From positions 62,001 through 126,000 of the forward strand of contig NZ_KB893135.1 of the NCBI RefSeq assembly GCF_000374005.1: a DNA stretch of 64,000 nt, written 5' to 3'. Shown piece by piece: positions 18,286 through 29,299 of the stretch (position 1 is its first letter; each line of letters starts with the position of its first letter). The notes under the pieces were generated by a model. It was given only the letters and a program-made list of their open reading frames with translations. It searched no databases and was not told the origin of the DNA. The translations under genes and the position numbers were made by a program. Source of the DNA: Kiloniella laminariae DSM 19542. Its GTDB lineage: Bacteria; Pseudomonadota; Alphaproteobacteria; Kiloniellales; Kiloniellaceae.

Positions 18286-18693
18286 ATGCGTACTGTTTTC
18301 AGAGCATTTTTCTTTCTCGCTATTCTGGGCCTCTTCATCTGCGGTCTCTTGTGGTTAACAGCAGAAAGTGCGCAATGGCGTTTAGGACTAAGTACCGTTT
18401 TTGAAATGATCCCAAAAAAAATCCCCGAAACGATTAATGGTACGACACCCTCGAAGTTTCTGATTTCTCTGGGATTCCCGCTGTTATTTATCGCCATGCT
18501 TATAGCGCGTGCGCGACGGGGAAAAAGAATGAAAGGCGGCAGCTTTTACAATGAGCTGGGGCTTCCGACTGCCCGGGAAAACCAACCGGAATATTTCTGT
18601 GATCATACTGCAAACAGCGCCGAAGTCCGTCCACCTCCCCCCAAACCGGACCAACAGGAGCAGATCAACAAGAACAAGATTATATTTGACTAA
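18286..18693 (+). CDS. Small two-helix membrane protein, unknown
   Basis: A 135-residue protein with two hydrophobic helices (about 5-25 and 62-78), the second followed by an Arg/Lys-rich stretch (RARRGKRMKGG) that should face the cytoplasm. The C-terminal 50 residues are polar, with a proline run (RPPPPKP), and probably disordered. GGGGGAT lies upstream of the ATG. I do not recognise a family. Its stop is 27 bases from the stop of the convergent binding-protein gene. Confidence 0.55.
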   Translation: MRTVFRAFFFLAILGLFICGLLWLTAESAQWRLGLSTVFEMIPKKIPETINGTTPSKFLISLGFPLLFIAMLIARARRGKRMKGGSFYNELGLPTARENQPEYFCDHTANSAEVRPPPPKPDQQEQINKNKIIFD

Positions 18694-18719
18694 GTCTGAT
18701 CCGGAAACTTTACCCTGGC

Positions 18720-19547
18720 CTATTCCAGCCCGTGACGCCTTATGATCGCCTTGTAGGTCCCGTCCTGCCACATTTCCCTGAGCTTTTCCTCGAACCTGTC
18801 GAGGATAATCTGGTAATCCGCTCGCTGGCGACTGATGCCTATATACAGGTTTTTGACCTCAACAGGCTTGCTGGAATAATGCAGGGGGACTTCGTTCTTC
18901 AGGATCTGGCGGTTGGTATAGCTGGCGACAAAGGCATCTCCGATTGTGGCATCAATCCGGCCATCCACCAGCTTGCGGATATTGGTTTCCAGATCAATGG
19001 ACTCGTCGCGTTTGAAATTGTCTGCTGCCAGAAATTCTTCGGGATAGGCATAATCCCGCCCGACCCCGACCACCAGTCCTGCCAGATCTGAAATCATCTC
19101 AACCTTGCGGGCTGTATCCTTGCGGGTGATCAGCACCAGACTGTTAAAAGCCAGCACCGGACCATAGGCAATGATATCAAGACGCTCCTCGGAAAACCAG
19201 AGCCCGGGAATGATATCCACACTGCCCTGCTCGACCTGTTTCAGAACCCGCGACCAGGGCGCAGGCCTGACCACTGTTTCATAGCCCGCCCGTTTCATCC
19301 CTTCCTGTATCAATTCAGTTGCAAACCCACTGTCGGGAAGATCCTCTCCCGTATAGGGCGCCCAGGTATAAAGCCCGATGGAAAGCGGCGCTTCAGCCCG
19401 GGCTGTCCCGCTCCCGGAAAGCAGGCCCAGAAAAAAAGCACCCGAAAAAAGAACACCGGAAACAAGAAGAAAAGAAACCAGGGCAAATAAAAGGGAAAAA
19501 CGCGGGATATAAACTGGCCCGTTTTTTTTCGGTACACCATGCGACAA
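18720..19547 (-). CDS. Orphan periplasmic solute-binding protein, family 3 (paralogue)
   Basis: A 275-residue exported family-3 binding protein. A long hydrophobic leader (about 17-45) ends near GTARAEA, then LSIGLYTWAPYTGEDLPDSG, GMKRAGYETVVRPAPWSRVL, QGSVDIIPGLWFSEERLD and DGRIDATIGDAFV follow. It matches the product at 10622-11464 along its length, so the two arose by duplication. No transporter genes are adjacent. The frame opens with TTG at 19547 without a clear ribosome site; no ATG occurs in frame before the leader, so the exact start is uncertain. Confidence 0.83.
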   Translation of the reverse strand: MSHGVPKKNGPVYIPRFSLLFALVSFLLVSGVLFSGAFFLGLLSGSGTARAEAPLSIGLYTWAPYTGEDLPDSGFATELIQEGMKRAGYETVVRPAPWSRVLKQVEQGSVDIIPGLWFSEERLDIIAYGPVLAFNSLVLITRKDTARKVEMISDLAGLVVGVGRDYAYPEEFLAADNFKRDESIDLETNIRKLVDGRIDATIGDAFVASYTNRQILKNEVPLHYSSKPVEVKNLYIGISRQRADYQIILDRFEEKLREMWQDGTYKAIIRRHGLE

Positions 19548-19802
19548 GGGTCATCAGTCACCTGCTGAAGGTAAAACAGTTGTGCTACAGTGCCCCTCAC
19601 AGGCAGAAGTCTAGCAAAAAAATCCCTTTCTGTCCTGTAAAATCCCCGATCACGACCACCAGAGAGTGCCTGCCCGTTCCCGGATAACAAGCAGAAGAAA
19701 ACTGTCCGAGCTCTATTACCACGACGAAAAACACCACATCTCAATTCCGGATTGTGCAATCCTCCGTCACTTGGCACCATGGACAAACACAGAGGCTTCC
19801 CT

Positions 19803-19927
19803 CTGTAATTCTGTCAGGGCATTACAGGGCAGGAGGAGACCGCCAATGCACTATCCGATTGATATACTCGAGCCGGTGGCAGTGGCACTATCCCCAGATC
19901 TTGTTTGCAAATTGAGGAAAAATAATC
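19803..19927 (+). promoter_or_regulatory. Possible structured leader of the guanidinium exporter gene
   Basis: CTGTAAT (19803-19809) and ATTACAG (19821-19827) can pair around an 11-base loop. A strong AGGAGG at 19831 and a short open frame follow, overlapping the exporter start. I could not match any of the known guanidine riboswitch classes. Upstream, 19548-19802 shows nothing else I can name. Confidence 0.3.
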
Positions 19928-19965
19928 ATGGCATGGGTTTATCTGATACTCGCAGGAATGCTTGA
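19846..19965 (+). CDS. Short upstream ORF overlapping the exporter start (possible leader peptide)
   Basis: Thirty-nine codons from ATG 19846, preceded by an excellent AGGAGG at 9-base spacing, end at TGA 19965. The frame overlaps the first 38 bases of the exporter in another frame. Its ribosome site is stronger than the exporter's own TTGAGGAAA. The peptide (MHYPIDILEPVAVALS...) matches nothing I know. It may be a leader that couples translation to the exporter, or chance. Confidence 0.3.
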   Translation: MHYPIDILEPVAVALSPDLVCKLRKNNHGMGLSDTRRNA

Positions 19966-20248
19966 ATGTGGCTGGGCCATCGGGTTGAAATATGCCGATG
20001 GCTGGACCAGACTTGTCCCCTCCCTGCTGACAGTGCTTGCCATGGCTGCCAGTTTCTGGCTGCTGTCCGCAGCGATGAAAAGCATTCCCGTTGGCACGGC
20101 CTATGCCGTCTGGACCGGGATCGGCACCATCGGCGTTGCAGTACTCGGCATGATCCTGTTTGACGAGCCGCGCGATATCATGCGTATTCTCTGTCTGCTC
20201 ATGATCGTTGCCGGCATTGCCGGGTTGAAAATATTCTCTCCGGCATAA
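19928..20248 (+). CDS. gdx: SMR-family guanidinium exporter (Gdx/SugE type)
   Basis: A 106-residue, four-helix small multidrug resistance protein. The Gdx/SugE subtype is indicated by the first helix LAGMLECGWAIGLKYADG, with the coupling glutamate near residue 13, and by the PVGTAYAVWTGIGTIGVAVLG segment in helix 3. Gdx proteins work as antiparallel dimers that exchange guanidinium for protons. Length and all four helices are intact. The ribosome site is TTGAGGAAA. Guanidine riboswitches often control such genes, but none could be recognised upstream. Confidence 0.9.
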   Translation: MAWVYLILAGMLECGWAIGLKYADGWTRLVPSLLTVLAMAASFWLLSAAMKSIPVGTAYAVWTGIGTIGVAVLGMILFDEPRDIMRILCLLMIVAGIAGLKIFSPA

Positions 20249-20278
20249 AGCCCAGATACCTTCAAATGAACCAGCCAG

Positions 20279-20971
20279 ATGCCTGACCAGTCCAACGTCC
20301 CCACAGAACAGAACTCCGCTAAGGAGATCCCATCGGAAGAGCTGCCTGATCCGGCAGTTTTAGCCCGCCAACATCTGGCAGCACGACTGGCCATTCGTCC
20401 GCCCGCTGGCTCCCGCATCAAGCTTGACTGGAACCAGGGCTATCCCCGTTTGGTAATTCCCTATCGTAAAGCGCGGATCTGGCATTATCTCTTCGGGACG
20501 ATTTTCCTGTTTATTTGCGGCTTGTGCCTCTTGGCAACCTTTAGCTTCATTCAACCTAGCGAAACGCTCTCCATCGGCGACCGCATCACCATGGCGATTA
20601 TCGTCATGGGAGCAGGCGCAATTTCCGGTATCTTCAGCTACCGTTTGATGGGACCGCCTCTGCCACAGGTTTTCCTGCTTAAAAAGACCCACTGTGTTTT
20701 TGATACGGGCTGCACCCGTGCCAGCATCGGTGCCTTTATCATTCGCATCTGTGACAGAACAAGTTCCCCGATGGCCTTGTTCGGATTTCGTCGCAAGTTG
20801 ACCCTGACGCCTGCCGCCCTGACAGTCCTGCATCTGGGGAAACCCGAAGAAGAGACCCCCCTGGTTTTTATCAATGGAGACGAAGGTTTTTATCTTGCCC
20901 CGGATCTGCGCCCCGAAGACAGGATCTGGTTGCACGATTATCTCTTCGGACATTATCTACAAAATAAATGA
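20279..20971 (+). CDS. Two-helix membrane protein, unknown
   Basis: A 230-residue protein with a polar N-terminus (about 1-60), two transmembrane helices (about 65-88 and 98-118) and a C-terminal soluble part of about 110 residues. The soluble part contains CVFDTGCTRAS and a beta-rich stretch (RRKLTLTPAALTVLHLG), reminiscent of PH-like bacterial membrane-anchored domains, but I cannot assign a family. It starts 30 bases after the exporter gene on the same strand, so co-transcription is possible. The ribosome site is weak. Confidence 0.55.
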   Translation: MPDQSNVPTEQNSAKEIPSEELPDPAVLARQHLAARLAIRPPAGSRIKLDWNQGYPRLVIPYRKARIWHYLFGTIFLFICGLCLLATFSFIQPSETLSIGDRITMAIIVMGAGAISGIFSYRLMGPPLPQVFLLKKTHCVFDTGCTRASIGAFIIRICDRTSSPMALFGFRRKLTLTPAALTVLHLGKPEEETPLVFINGDEGFYLAPDLRPEDRIWLHDYLFGHYLQNK

Positions 20972-21417
20972 TACGATGCTGTTTAAGGCTGAGACACCAA
21001 TCTGGCACCGTATAAAAGAACCGCTGAATCTTGGCAGCCATGACCTTGGCCTTGTCGGAAATCCCATATACCTATGACCGACACGACACAGCACAGCAGG
21101 CAACCTTAGTCGGAACGCCAACAAGCCCTTGCCAAAACAGCTGTTGGGAAGGGCCAGGGGCTCCCCCCCGGGTCATTGAGAACAACATCACAAACTACAG
21201 CTATTAATTGATTCTCCCTTAGTAAAAACACCCATGCCTGTAATAAAAAATTCATACACCCCCGAAACAACTATGGTAAAATGAATAAAATTTTAATCTT
21301 TTATGAATATACTTTGTATACTTACACAATCGTATGTTTGCTTAGCCAGCAAACCTGCAAGACAAGACAACGCTCGCGCAAGTCATTGTTACTTAATAAT
21401 TATACGGGAGACAAACC
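20972..21417. other. Intergenic region before chemoreceptor gene
   Basis: About 445 bases with no supportable gene. An imperfect inverted repeat (GCCCTTGCC... at 21125 paired with GGGAAGGGC ending 21154) is present, without a T run. The right half (21200-21400) is strongly AT-rich and probably contains the chemoreceptor promoter. Confidence 0.5.
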
Positions 21418-23391
21418 GTGTTAACGCGATACCTGTCTTTTAAAAATGCCAAGCTTATCTATCAGGTCAATCTGACCAGTCTGGTCGCTTTGCTCGGCTT
21501 TGTCCTCATCGGCATTGTCCTTTTCAACAGTTCCTCAACGGTCCTTTCCTCCCAGGAATCACAGACGGCATCAGCCCAAAGCACGGTTCTGGTTGACAAA
21601 GTCAAATACGAATTTCTCAATGCCCGGCGAAAAGAAAAAGACTTTCTGATCCGCCTTGATGCCAAATACATCGGTGAGCATGCCGAAACAGTCGATACTG
21701 CCAAGGCCAAACTACAGGAACTGCGTGGATATTATTCCAACCCCGAAGTCTTGTCCGCCATTGATGCATCCTTTGAAGGCATCAACCTCTATCAGGCACA
21801 ATTCAAAAAAGTGACTGACGCCTGGCAAGAACTTGGCCTCAGCGAAGAGGAAGGCCTGCAGGGAAAGCTGCGTAAATCAGTTCATGAAGTGGAAACCAAA
21901 CTCAAGGAGTTCAAGAACGACCATTTGCTGGTCACCATGCTGATGCTACGCCGCCACGAAAAAGACTTCCTGCTGCGCCTGAATGATAAATACATCGGCA
22001 CAATGGCTGAACGTGTCACAGAATTCAAAGGTCGATTGGCGAGTTCAGATCTTCCCGTCGATGCTCAAAAGACCATTACTGATCTGCTTGACACATACCA
22101 CAAGGATTTCAACGCCCTGGCCGGGAAACGTCTTGCCGTTGAGGCGGACACCAAGGTCCTGAGTTCGATTTTTGCCGATATGGAACCGCACTTTGAGCTT
22201 GTGTTTGACACCACCCTGGCCCACTTCGGCACGGCCACGAAAGAAGGCTCCGCCGCGGTCAAGAACAGTCAGGTCCTGACCCTTTCACTTATCGCGATCA
22301 TCACTCTCCTGGTTTTGACAATCGGCTCCCTGATTGGCCGGGCCATCGCCAAACCGCTCAGAGGCTTGACGGATGCCATGGCCTCGCTGGCTGCCGGAGA
22401 CAAAGAAACCGAAATCCCCGCCACAGAACGCCAGAACGAGCTGGGTGAAATGGGCCGGGCGGTTTTGGTTTTCAAGGAAAACATGATCAAGGCAGAAGAA
22501 CTTGCTGCAGAGCAGGCCACAGAACAGGCAGAAAAGCTCCGCCGTACCGACAACCTGAACCGTCTGACCAAGGACTTCGAAGAGCACATAAAGAACATTC
22601 TTGGAACAGTCGCCAATGCTGTCGGGCAGATGGATGATACAGCAACCTTGATGAACTCTTCAGCTGATCAGGTCAGCCGACAGTCTGGCGAAGTCAGCCG
22701 CGCAGCAACCGAAGCCTCTTCCAACGTCCAGACCGTGGCTTCTGCTTCGGAAGAACTGGCCGCCTCGATCCGCGAAATCGGGTCACAGGTCTCTCGTTCG
22801 ACCCATATCTCGTCTGATGCCGTCAAACAGGCCGACAGCACCAATAAGGCCATCCAGGGGCTGGCGGTGTCCGCTGAAAAGATTGGTGAAGTACTGAAGC
22901 TGATCAGCGATATTGCCGAACAGACCAACCTCTTGGCGCTTAACGCCACAATCGAGGCTGCCCGGGCCGGGGAAGCTGGAAAAGGCTTCGCCGTGGTTGC
23001 CGCCGAAGTCAAAAACCTAGCCAACCAGACCGGCAAAGCCACCGACGAGATCGGGGCGCAAATCGCCGACATCCAGAATGCCACCCGCTTGGCCGTTGAC
23101 GCCATCGGTGGAATTGGCAAAACCATCAGCGACATCGATGAAATTGCTGCCGCCATTTCTGCAGCCGTTGAGGAACAGATGGCTGCGACCCAGGAAATTG
23201 CCCGGAATGTCGAACAGGCAGCTCGTGGTACCGAAGCCGTAACCCATAACATCGGATCCGTCAGTGTCGCCGCCAACGATAGTGAAGCGGCGGCCAAGAA
23301 GGTCAAACAGGCCTCAACCGAACTTTCCGGTGAGTCCGACAAGCTCAACAGCTATGTTACCAACTTCATTAGTGAGGTTAAATCAGCCTAG
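21418..23391 (+). CDS. Methyl-accepting chemotaxis protein with HBM sensor domain
   Basis: A 657-residue chemoreceptor. TM1 is about 15-36. The periplasmic part carries two RR.EKDFL.RL..KYIG motifs (about residues 62-80 and 180-198), the hallmark of the helical bimodular (HBM) domain, which in McpS binds TCA-cycle acids. TM2 is about 286-308, then HAMP ([18 protein letters not shown]...). The signalling hairpin includes [19 protein letters not shown] and [15 protein letters not shown]. Start is GTG with GGGAG 7 bases upstream. Signalling acts through CheA/CheW encoded elsewhere. The ligand is inferred from the domain only. Confidence 0.95.
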   Translation: MLTRYLSFKNAKLIYQVNLTSLVALLGFVLIGIVLFNSSSTVLSSQESQTASAQSTVLVDKVKYEFLNARRKEKDFLIRLDAKYIGEHAETVDTAKAKLQELRGYYSNPEVLSAIDASFEGINLYQAQFKKVTDAWQELGLSEEEGLQGKLRKSVHEVETKLKEFKNDHLLVTMLMLRRHEKDFLLRLNDKYIGTMAERVTEFKGRLASSDLPVDAQKTITDLLDTYHKDFNALAGKRLAVEADTKVLSSIFADMEPHFELVFDTTLAHFGTATKEGSAAVKNSQVLTLSLIAIITLLVLTIGSLIGRAIAKPLRGLTDAMASLAAGDKETEIPATERQNELGEMGRAVLVFKENMIKAEELAAEQATEQAEKLRRTDNLNRLTKDFEEHIKNILGTVANAVGQMDDTATLMNSSADQVSRQSGEVSRAATEASSNVQTVASASEELAASIREIGSQVSRSTHISSDAVKQADSTNKAIQGLAVSAEKIGEVLKLISDIAEQTNLLALNATIEAARAGEAGKGFAVVAAEVKNLANQTGKATDEIGAQIADIQNATRLAVDAIGGIGKTISDIDEIAAAISAAVEEQMAATQEIARNVEQAARGTEAVTHNIGSVSVAANDSEAAAKKVKQASTELSGESDKLNSYVTNFISEVKSA

Positions 23392-23430
23392 AGATCAATT
23401 CTCGTGTTACACTGCTGATACATATGAACA

Positions 23431-23470
23431 AGAGGCCCTGGAGAGAAATGCTCCAGAGCCTCTTTTGTTT
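23431..23470 (+). terminator. Rho-independent terminator after chemoreceptor gene
   Basis: AGAGGC-CTGGAG and CTCCAG-GCCTCT arms (one mismatch each side) close a 6-base loop and run into TTTTGTTT, about 40 bases after the chemoreceptor stop. Confidence 0.88.
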
Positions 23471-23556
23471 CTCCCCTGAGTTGGGCCAACTCACCGAAGG
23501 CTGTCGTCCTTATACCCTATACCCTGTGTTGGATAACACCAGACTGTTCAGCCCCC

Positions 23557-23946
23557 CTAAGGCAGGCTTCCGGTAAACCAGTCTGGCTTGTCAAAATGTT
23601 GTATTTCAATGCGATAGCCATGTGGGGAGATAAAGAGCGAGGAATAGACCCCAAACTGCGTTGAATGAGAAGGCGGCTTGACATACGCCACCCCTTTGGC
23701 AGTTAGAAAACGGTGCCAGCCCTCAACGTCATCAGAAACCAGTGTAATGGTGACCCCTGCTTGCGAACGGGGGCGATCAGGAAGGCAACAGACCCCAAGA
23801 TAACTTTGCCCCGTCAGACGAAAGATATGACAGGCACCTTGATCGACAACAAAATCAAGCTCCATGATTTCGCTGAAAAAGCGGGAGGCTTCGGCTAAAT
23901 CATCACAATAGGTAAAAACCACCGACTGGTTGATCTCTGGTCGCAT
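23557..23946 (-). CDS. VOC (glyoxalase/bleomycin-resistance) family protein
   Basis: A 129-residue single-module pair forming one VOC domain. The first beta-alpha-beta unit is SVVFTYCDDLAEASRFFSEI with GQSYLGVCCLPDR. The second is VTITLVSDDVEGWHRFLTAKG with FGVYSSLFISPHGYRIEIQHF. The glutamate in RIEIQHF occupies the usual metal-ligand position of the last strand. The family includes glyoxalases, dioxygenases and drug-binding proteins, and this member cannot be assigned a substrate. It is a lone gene pointing left toward the chemoreceptor terminator. Confidence 0.85.
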   Translation of the reverse strand: MRPEINQSVVFTYCDDLAEASRFFSEIMELDFVVDQGACHIFRLTGQSYLGVCCLPDRPRSQAGVTITLVSDDVEGWHRFLTAKGVAYVKPPSHSTQFGVYSSLFISPHGYRIEIQHFDKPDWFTGSLP

Positions 23947-24026
23947 CGCTTACCCCTGACTATCCCGGAATGGCAAGCATATCAGTGTATAAGCCAGTGC
24001 AAAACCAGTATAAATTCAAACCACTA

Positions 24027-24656
24027 TCAATCTCGTACAATAGGGGTAAATCCTGCTTCTCTGGCAGAAGAGCAGAACTGTCCCAGAGGCGACTGGTGAG
24101 AAATATCCCTGCGGCGGGCCTCAAATTTCTCATGGCAGTCTGCCTGTCCCGGCAATCGTTCCAGAGCTCCCAGAATATGGCTTACACGTCCCGTCTCATC
24201 AAGCAAAGGCAAGTGTATGGCTTCAAGAAAAACCCCGTCCCGCTCACCAAAACATAGACGCTCTTGAGAAAGATATCCTGTTCTATTTTGCGCGGCACGT
24301 TGATAGTTGTGCAGGATTTTCACAGCTGCAGGGCCAAAGGTGGAATAGTCGATATACTTCCCGGTAAACTTTTGATGTAACTTATCATTCAGGTAAGTTC
24401 CCTGCAAACGGATCAGAACAGAAAAGGGGTCATAGAAAAGCTGACAAAGAAAGATCTGCGGCCAGATCTGGCGTGGAACAGCCAAAGGATCAAATGACGT
24501 TTTCAACGGCAGATTTGGCTTTGCGGGTAATGACTTCCAGTAATCCAGAAGCCCACGCAGAACCGGGCTTTGAATCAAGAGGTCTTCGTCATTTACATTC
24601 GCGAACTCTGATTTTCTGGTTTCACCCTGCACATTGGGTTGCAGTATAGGGCTCAT
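24027..24656 (-). CDS. PAS domain protein (PAS_5-type)
   Basis: A 209-residue cytoplasmic protein that fits the PAS_5 family common in Rhodospirillales-type bacteria. It shows LLDYWKSL, the DPLAVPRQIWPQIFL helix, FSVLIRLQGTYLND, TGKYIDYSTFGP and ETGRVSHILGALERL. These proteins consist of the sensor domain alone, without an output domain, and their roles are mostly unknown. ATG 24656 follows CCAGGAG at 7 bases; the frame is open to 24683 with poorer signals. No histidine kinase is adjacent. Confidence 0.82.
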   Translation of the reverse strand: MSPILQPNVQGETRKSEFANVNDEDLLIQSPVLRGLLDYWKSLPAKPNLPLKTSFDPLAVPRQIWPQIFLCQLFYDPFSVLIRLQGTYLNDKLHQKFTGKYIDYSTFGPAAVKILHNYQRAAQNRTGYLSQERLCFGERDGVFLEAIHLPLLDETGRVSHILGALERLPGQADCHEKFEARRRDISHQSPLGQFCSSAREAGFTPIVRD

Positions 24657-25274
24657 AGCATGTCTCCTGGCTCTGCTCATCAACAGACAAGTGGAGTAAT
24701 GCGCTTTCTAATCCGACGGCGATCACCCATATAAATGGTTACACGCCATCCGAATAGCCCCCTATCACAAAATACCAGGCATTTGAGATAAATCCAGCTG
24801 ATATTTTTAAAGCGAAGGGTTAGTGTACCATAGGTTGAGTTTTTTTTCAAAACCATACTTAACAAGACGTTATTTTTTCTCGGGAAATATATATCAACTC
24901 TTGTAAATGACCTATCCTCTTCTGAATACAGCATCATTTGCCGACCCTCTGCCAGTATGGGCAAGAACCTCAATACTCAATTTACAAAATAATCCTACTC
25001 CACAGGCAATGATTTCCTGCCTCGAAACGCCTCTCACCAGAGAACCCTGCTCTCCCCAAATGGCCAAACGTACAACAAGGCAACAACATTCTGTCGATCA
25101 GAATATTTCTTACCTTCCCCGCTTGGAATATGCCTGCTCCGCCCCCATATACAGCAGTCACAGTGGTATCTTCTTGCCCCATTTGATATTTCTGTTATTT
25201 CTCGTCTGCAATCTGTTACCTGATATTTTTTTGTCGATTTGCCCCCTCTCTTGCCTGTTACTCACGGAGTTCCC
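24657..25274. other. Intergenic region, AT-rich
   Basis: About 620 bases between the divergent PAS-protein and YgiB-like genes. Small open frames on both strands lack ribosome sites and recognisable products. I see no RNA gene or clear inverted repeat. Confidence 0.5.
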
Positions 25275-25811
25275 ATGAAAAGATCCAGTTCCCTGAAACT
25301 CGCCTTTATGGGTGCCAGTGCCCTTGCACTCACCGCCTGCGACCAGCCTCAGGACGTCGCGATCTTTGAATCGGTTGAACAGTGCAGCCAACAGGACGGC
25401 TTTGACAGTAACAGCTGTCAGCAGAACATGGACCTGGCCCGTCAAGAGCACATCGCGGTTGCCCCGAAATACAGTGTGATTGAAGACTGCGAAGCCGATT
25501 TTGGCGCGGCAAGTTGTGAGATCGCCCCGGTACAGACCCAAAGCGGTGGCTCGGTCTTCATGCCCCTGATGATGGGCTACATGATGGGCAATATGCTCAG
25601 CGGCAATTCCCGCGTGGCAACCCAGCCGCTTTACCGTTCCAAGGATGATCCGTCCAACTTCCGTACCGCTGACAATCAGAAGGTCGCCGGGAAAACCGGG
25701 CTCTCTACCGTCCCCGGCAAGGTGGCAAAAGCCCCGACCGTCAAGACCAGCACCCTGCGCCGTGGAGGCTTTGGTGCCTCGGCCCCGAGCCTGCGAAGCT
25801 TCGGCGGCTAG
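25275..25811 (+). CDS. DUF1190 (YgiB/YjfM-type) lipoprotein
   Basis: A 178-residue protein with a lipoprotein signal: a basic start, a hydrophobic stretch and the lipobox ALTAC at about residue 21. The mature part follows the DUF1190 pattern with paired cysteines (VEQCSQQ, NSCQQN, EDCEADFGAASCE), a methionine/glycine-rich middle (MPLMMGYMMGNML) and a glycine/serine-rich end. In E. coli, ygiB lies upstream of ygiC, and the same arrangement is seen here with a 55-base gap. The start is the ATG at 25275; the frame is open 12 codons further. Confidence 0.85.
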   Translation: MKRSSSLKLAFMGASALALTACDQPQDVAIFESVEQCSQQDGFDSNSCQQNMDLARQEHIAVAPKYSVIEDCEADFGAASCEIAPVQTQSGGSVFMPLMMGYMMGNMLSGNSRVATQPLYRSKDDPSNFRTADNQKVAGKTGLSTVPGKVAKAPTVKTSTLRRGGFGASAPSLRSFGG

Positions 25812-25866
25812 GTAACCACAGACAGGTTCAGACAGACAATCTGCGACAGACCACAGGGATAAAAGC

Positions 25867-27051
25867 ATGGAACGGATCTCGATCGAGGAACGCGACGACT
25901 GGCGCAGCCAGGCAGAGGAAGTCGGGTTTGATTTTCACACCTTTGACGGCGAGCCCTATTGGGATGAAACCGCCTGCTACCGCTTCAGCCTTGCCCAGAT
26001 CGAGAACGACATCGAGGACCCGAGCGCCGATATCGAAAATCTCTGTTTCGAAGTGGTCGAACGCGCAATCAATGACAGTGAAGTCATGGCCCGCCTCGCC
26101 ATCCCCGAGACGTTCTGGGACTACATTCGTAACAGCTGGCTGAACCGCGAGAAAAACCTCTATGGCCGCCTGGACTTTTCCTATGACGGCAAAGGCCCGG
26201 CCAAGCTGCTCGAATACAATGCCGACACCCCAACCGCGCTTTATGAAAGCGCCGTATTTCAATGGCTCTGGCTCGAACAGGCAATGGAACGCGAGATCAT
26301 CCCTGCGGGCTGTGACCAGTTCAACTCCCTTCACGAAGCGCTGGTGGAGGCCTTCAAAACAGCTGATATCGAAGGCCCCTTCCACCTCGCCTCCTGTCAG
26401 GGCAGCCCGGAAGACGAAGGGACCGTGCGCTATCTTGAAGAATGCGCCCGTCAGGCGGGACTGAATACAAAATTTCTCTATATTGAAGACATCGGCATTG
26501 ATCCAGACGGCCACTTTACCGATCTGGATGATATGGGTATCGCGACCCTGTTCAAGCTCTACCCCTGGGAATGGATCATGAACGACGAGTTCGGCAAATC
26601 TGTGCCAAACAGTGGCTTGCGTTTTATCGAACCCGGCTGGAAGGCCATCCTCTCCAACAAGGGCCTGATGCCGCTGCTGTGGGAAATGTTTGAAGGCCAC
26701 CCGAACCTGCTGCCGTCTTTCTTCGAGGACGACCCGCGCATTTCCCAGCTGGGCGATCTCTCAATGGTTCCCGGCCTCACCAGCGGCTATGTCCGCAAGC
26801 CGCTGTTTTCCCGCGAAGGCAGCAACGTCCAGATCATCCGCCCCGGCCAGCGCCCGATCTCGGTCGAAGGCCCCTATGGCAGCGAAGGTGCGATCATTCA
26901 AGCGCTGCATCCCCTGCCGGTCTTTGAGGGCAATCACACCGTCATCGGCTCCTGGCTGGTGGCCAGCAAGCCCTGCGGCATTGGCATCCGCGAAGACGAC
27001 AGTCCCATTACCAAGGACAGCTCCCGCTTCCTGCCGCATGTGATTTACTAG
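25867..27051 (+). CDS. Glutathionylspermidine synthase family ATP-grasp protein (YgiC/YjfC type)
   Basis: A 394-residue homologue of the synthetase half of glutathionylspermidine synthase. Signs include DFSYDGKGPAKLLEYNADTP, FQWLWLEQ, LYPWEWIMNDEFG, FIEPGWKAILSNKGLMPLLWE and the closing IGSWLVASKPCGIGIRED. The ATP-grasp fold would join a carboxylate to an amine using ATP. For YgiC/YjfC-type proteins, authentic glutathionylspermidine synthesis has not been shown, so the substrate is open. It follows the YgiB-type lipoprotein gene and is followed by a strong terminator. The next gene, arginine decarboxylase, begins polyamine synthesis and is convergent. Confidence 0.9.
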   Translation: MERISIEERDDWRSQAEEVGFDFHTFDGEPYWDETACYRFSLAQIENDIEDPSADIENLCFEVVERAINDSEVMARLAIPETFWDYIRNSWLNREKNLYGRLDFSYDGKGPAKLLEYNADTPTALYESAVFQWLWLEQAMEREIIPAGCDQFNSLHEALVEAFKTADIEGPFHLASCQGSPEDEGTVRYLEECARQAGLNTKFLYIEDIGIDPDGHFTDLDDMGIATLFKLYPWEWIMNDEFGKSVPNSGLRFIEPGWKAILSNKGLMPLLWEMFEGHPNLLPSFFEDDPRISQLGDLSMVPGLTSGYVRKPLFSREGSNVQIIRPGQRPISVEGPYGSEGAIIQALHPLPVFEGNHTVIGSWLVASKPCGIGIREDDSPITKDSSRFLPHVIY

Positions 27052-27083
27052 CCCCCCTTTCAGGCCCCCGGGTTCGCCAACAG

Positions 27084-27125
27084 AAAAAGCCGCCTGGAAA
27101 TAACCTCCAGGCGGCTTTTTCTTTT
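27084..27125. terminator. Strong bidirectional terminator
   Basis: A perfect 14-base stem (AAAAAGCCGCCTGG with CCAGGCGGCTTTTT) and a 9-base loop lie between two convergent genes. T runs follow it on both strands, so it should stop transcription from either side. Confidence 0.93.
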
Positions 27126-27185
27126 ACAGGATCTGGTTCGTGATCTTGCTCAGGTCAGCTGATCCGCTTCAGGTGCAAATCCGCG

Positions 27186-29072
<1,887 letters not shown>

Positions 29073-29299
29073 TATAACCGATCCATTTTGTAAAAATAAT
29101 TATCAGGCAGCTCTGAGGACTCTTTTATAGACATTCCCTATATAAACACAGATTAATCGGCGATATACAGGGAGAAATTTGATTTTTTTCTCGCCCCATG
29201 GTTAGGGCGCAGTCTACATCACCACAGACAGATTTCTGCAAGCGGGAACAATACCCATCACAATTCATCGCCGCCCTTCAGTCCTGAAGGAATGTCCCC

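Noticed and set aside
19548-19927. Guanidine riboswitch upstream of the guanidinium exporter
   Set aside because: I looked for the conserved elements of the known guanidine riboswitch classes (the ACTGGTCCGAGAG-type core and paired ACGR loops) and did not find them.
24657-25274. Coding frames in the AT-rich gap (97 and 123 codons)
   Set aside because: No ribosome sites, unusual composition and no recognisable motif.
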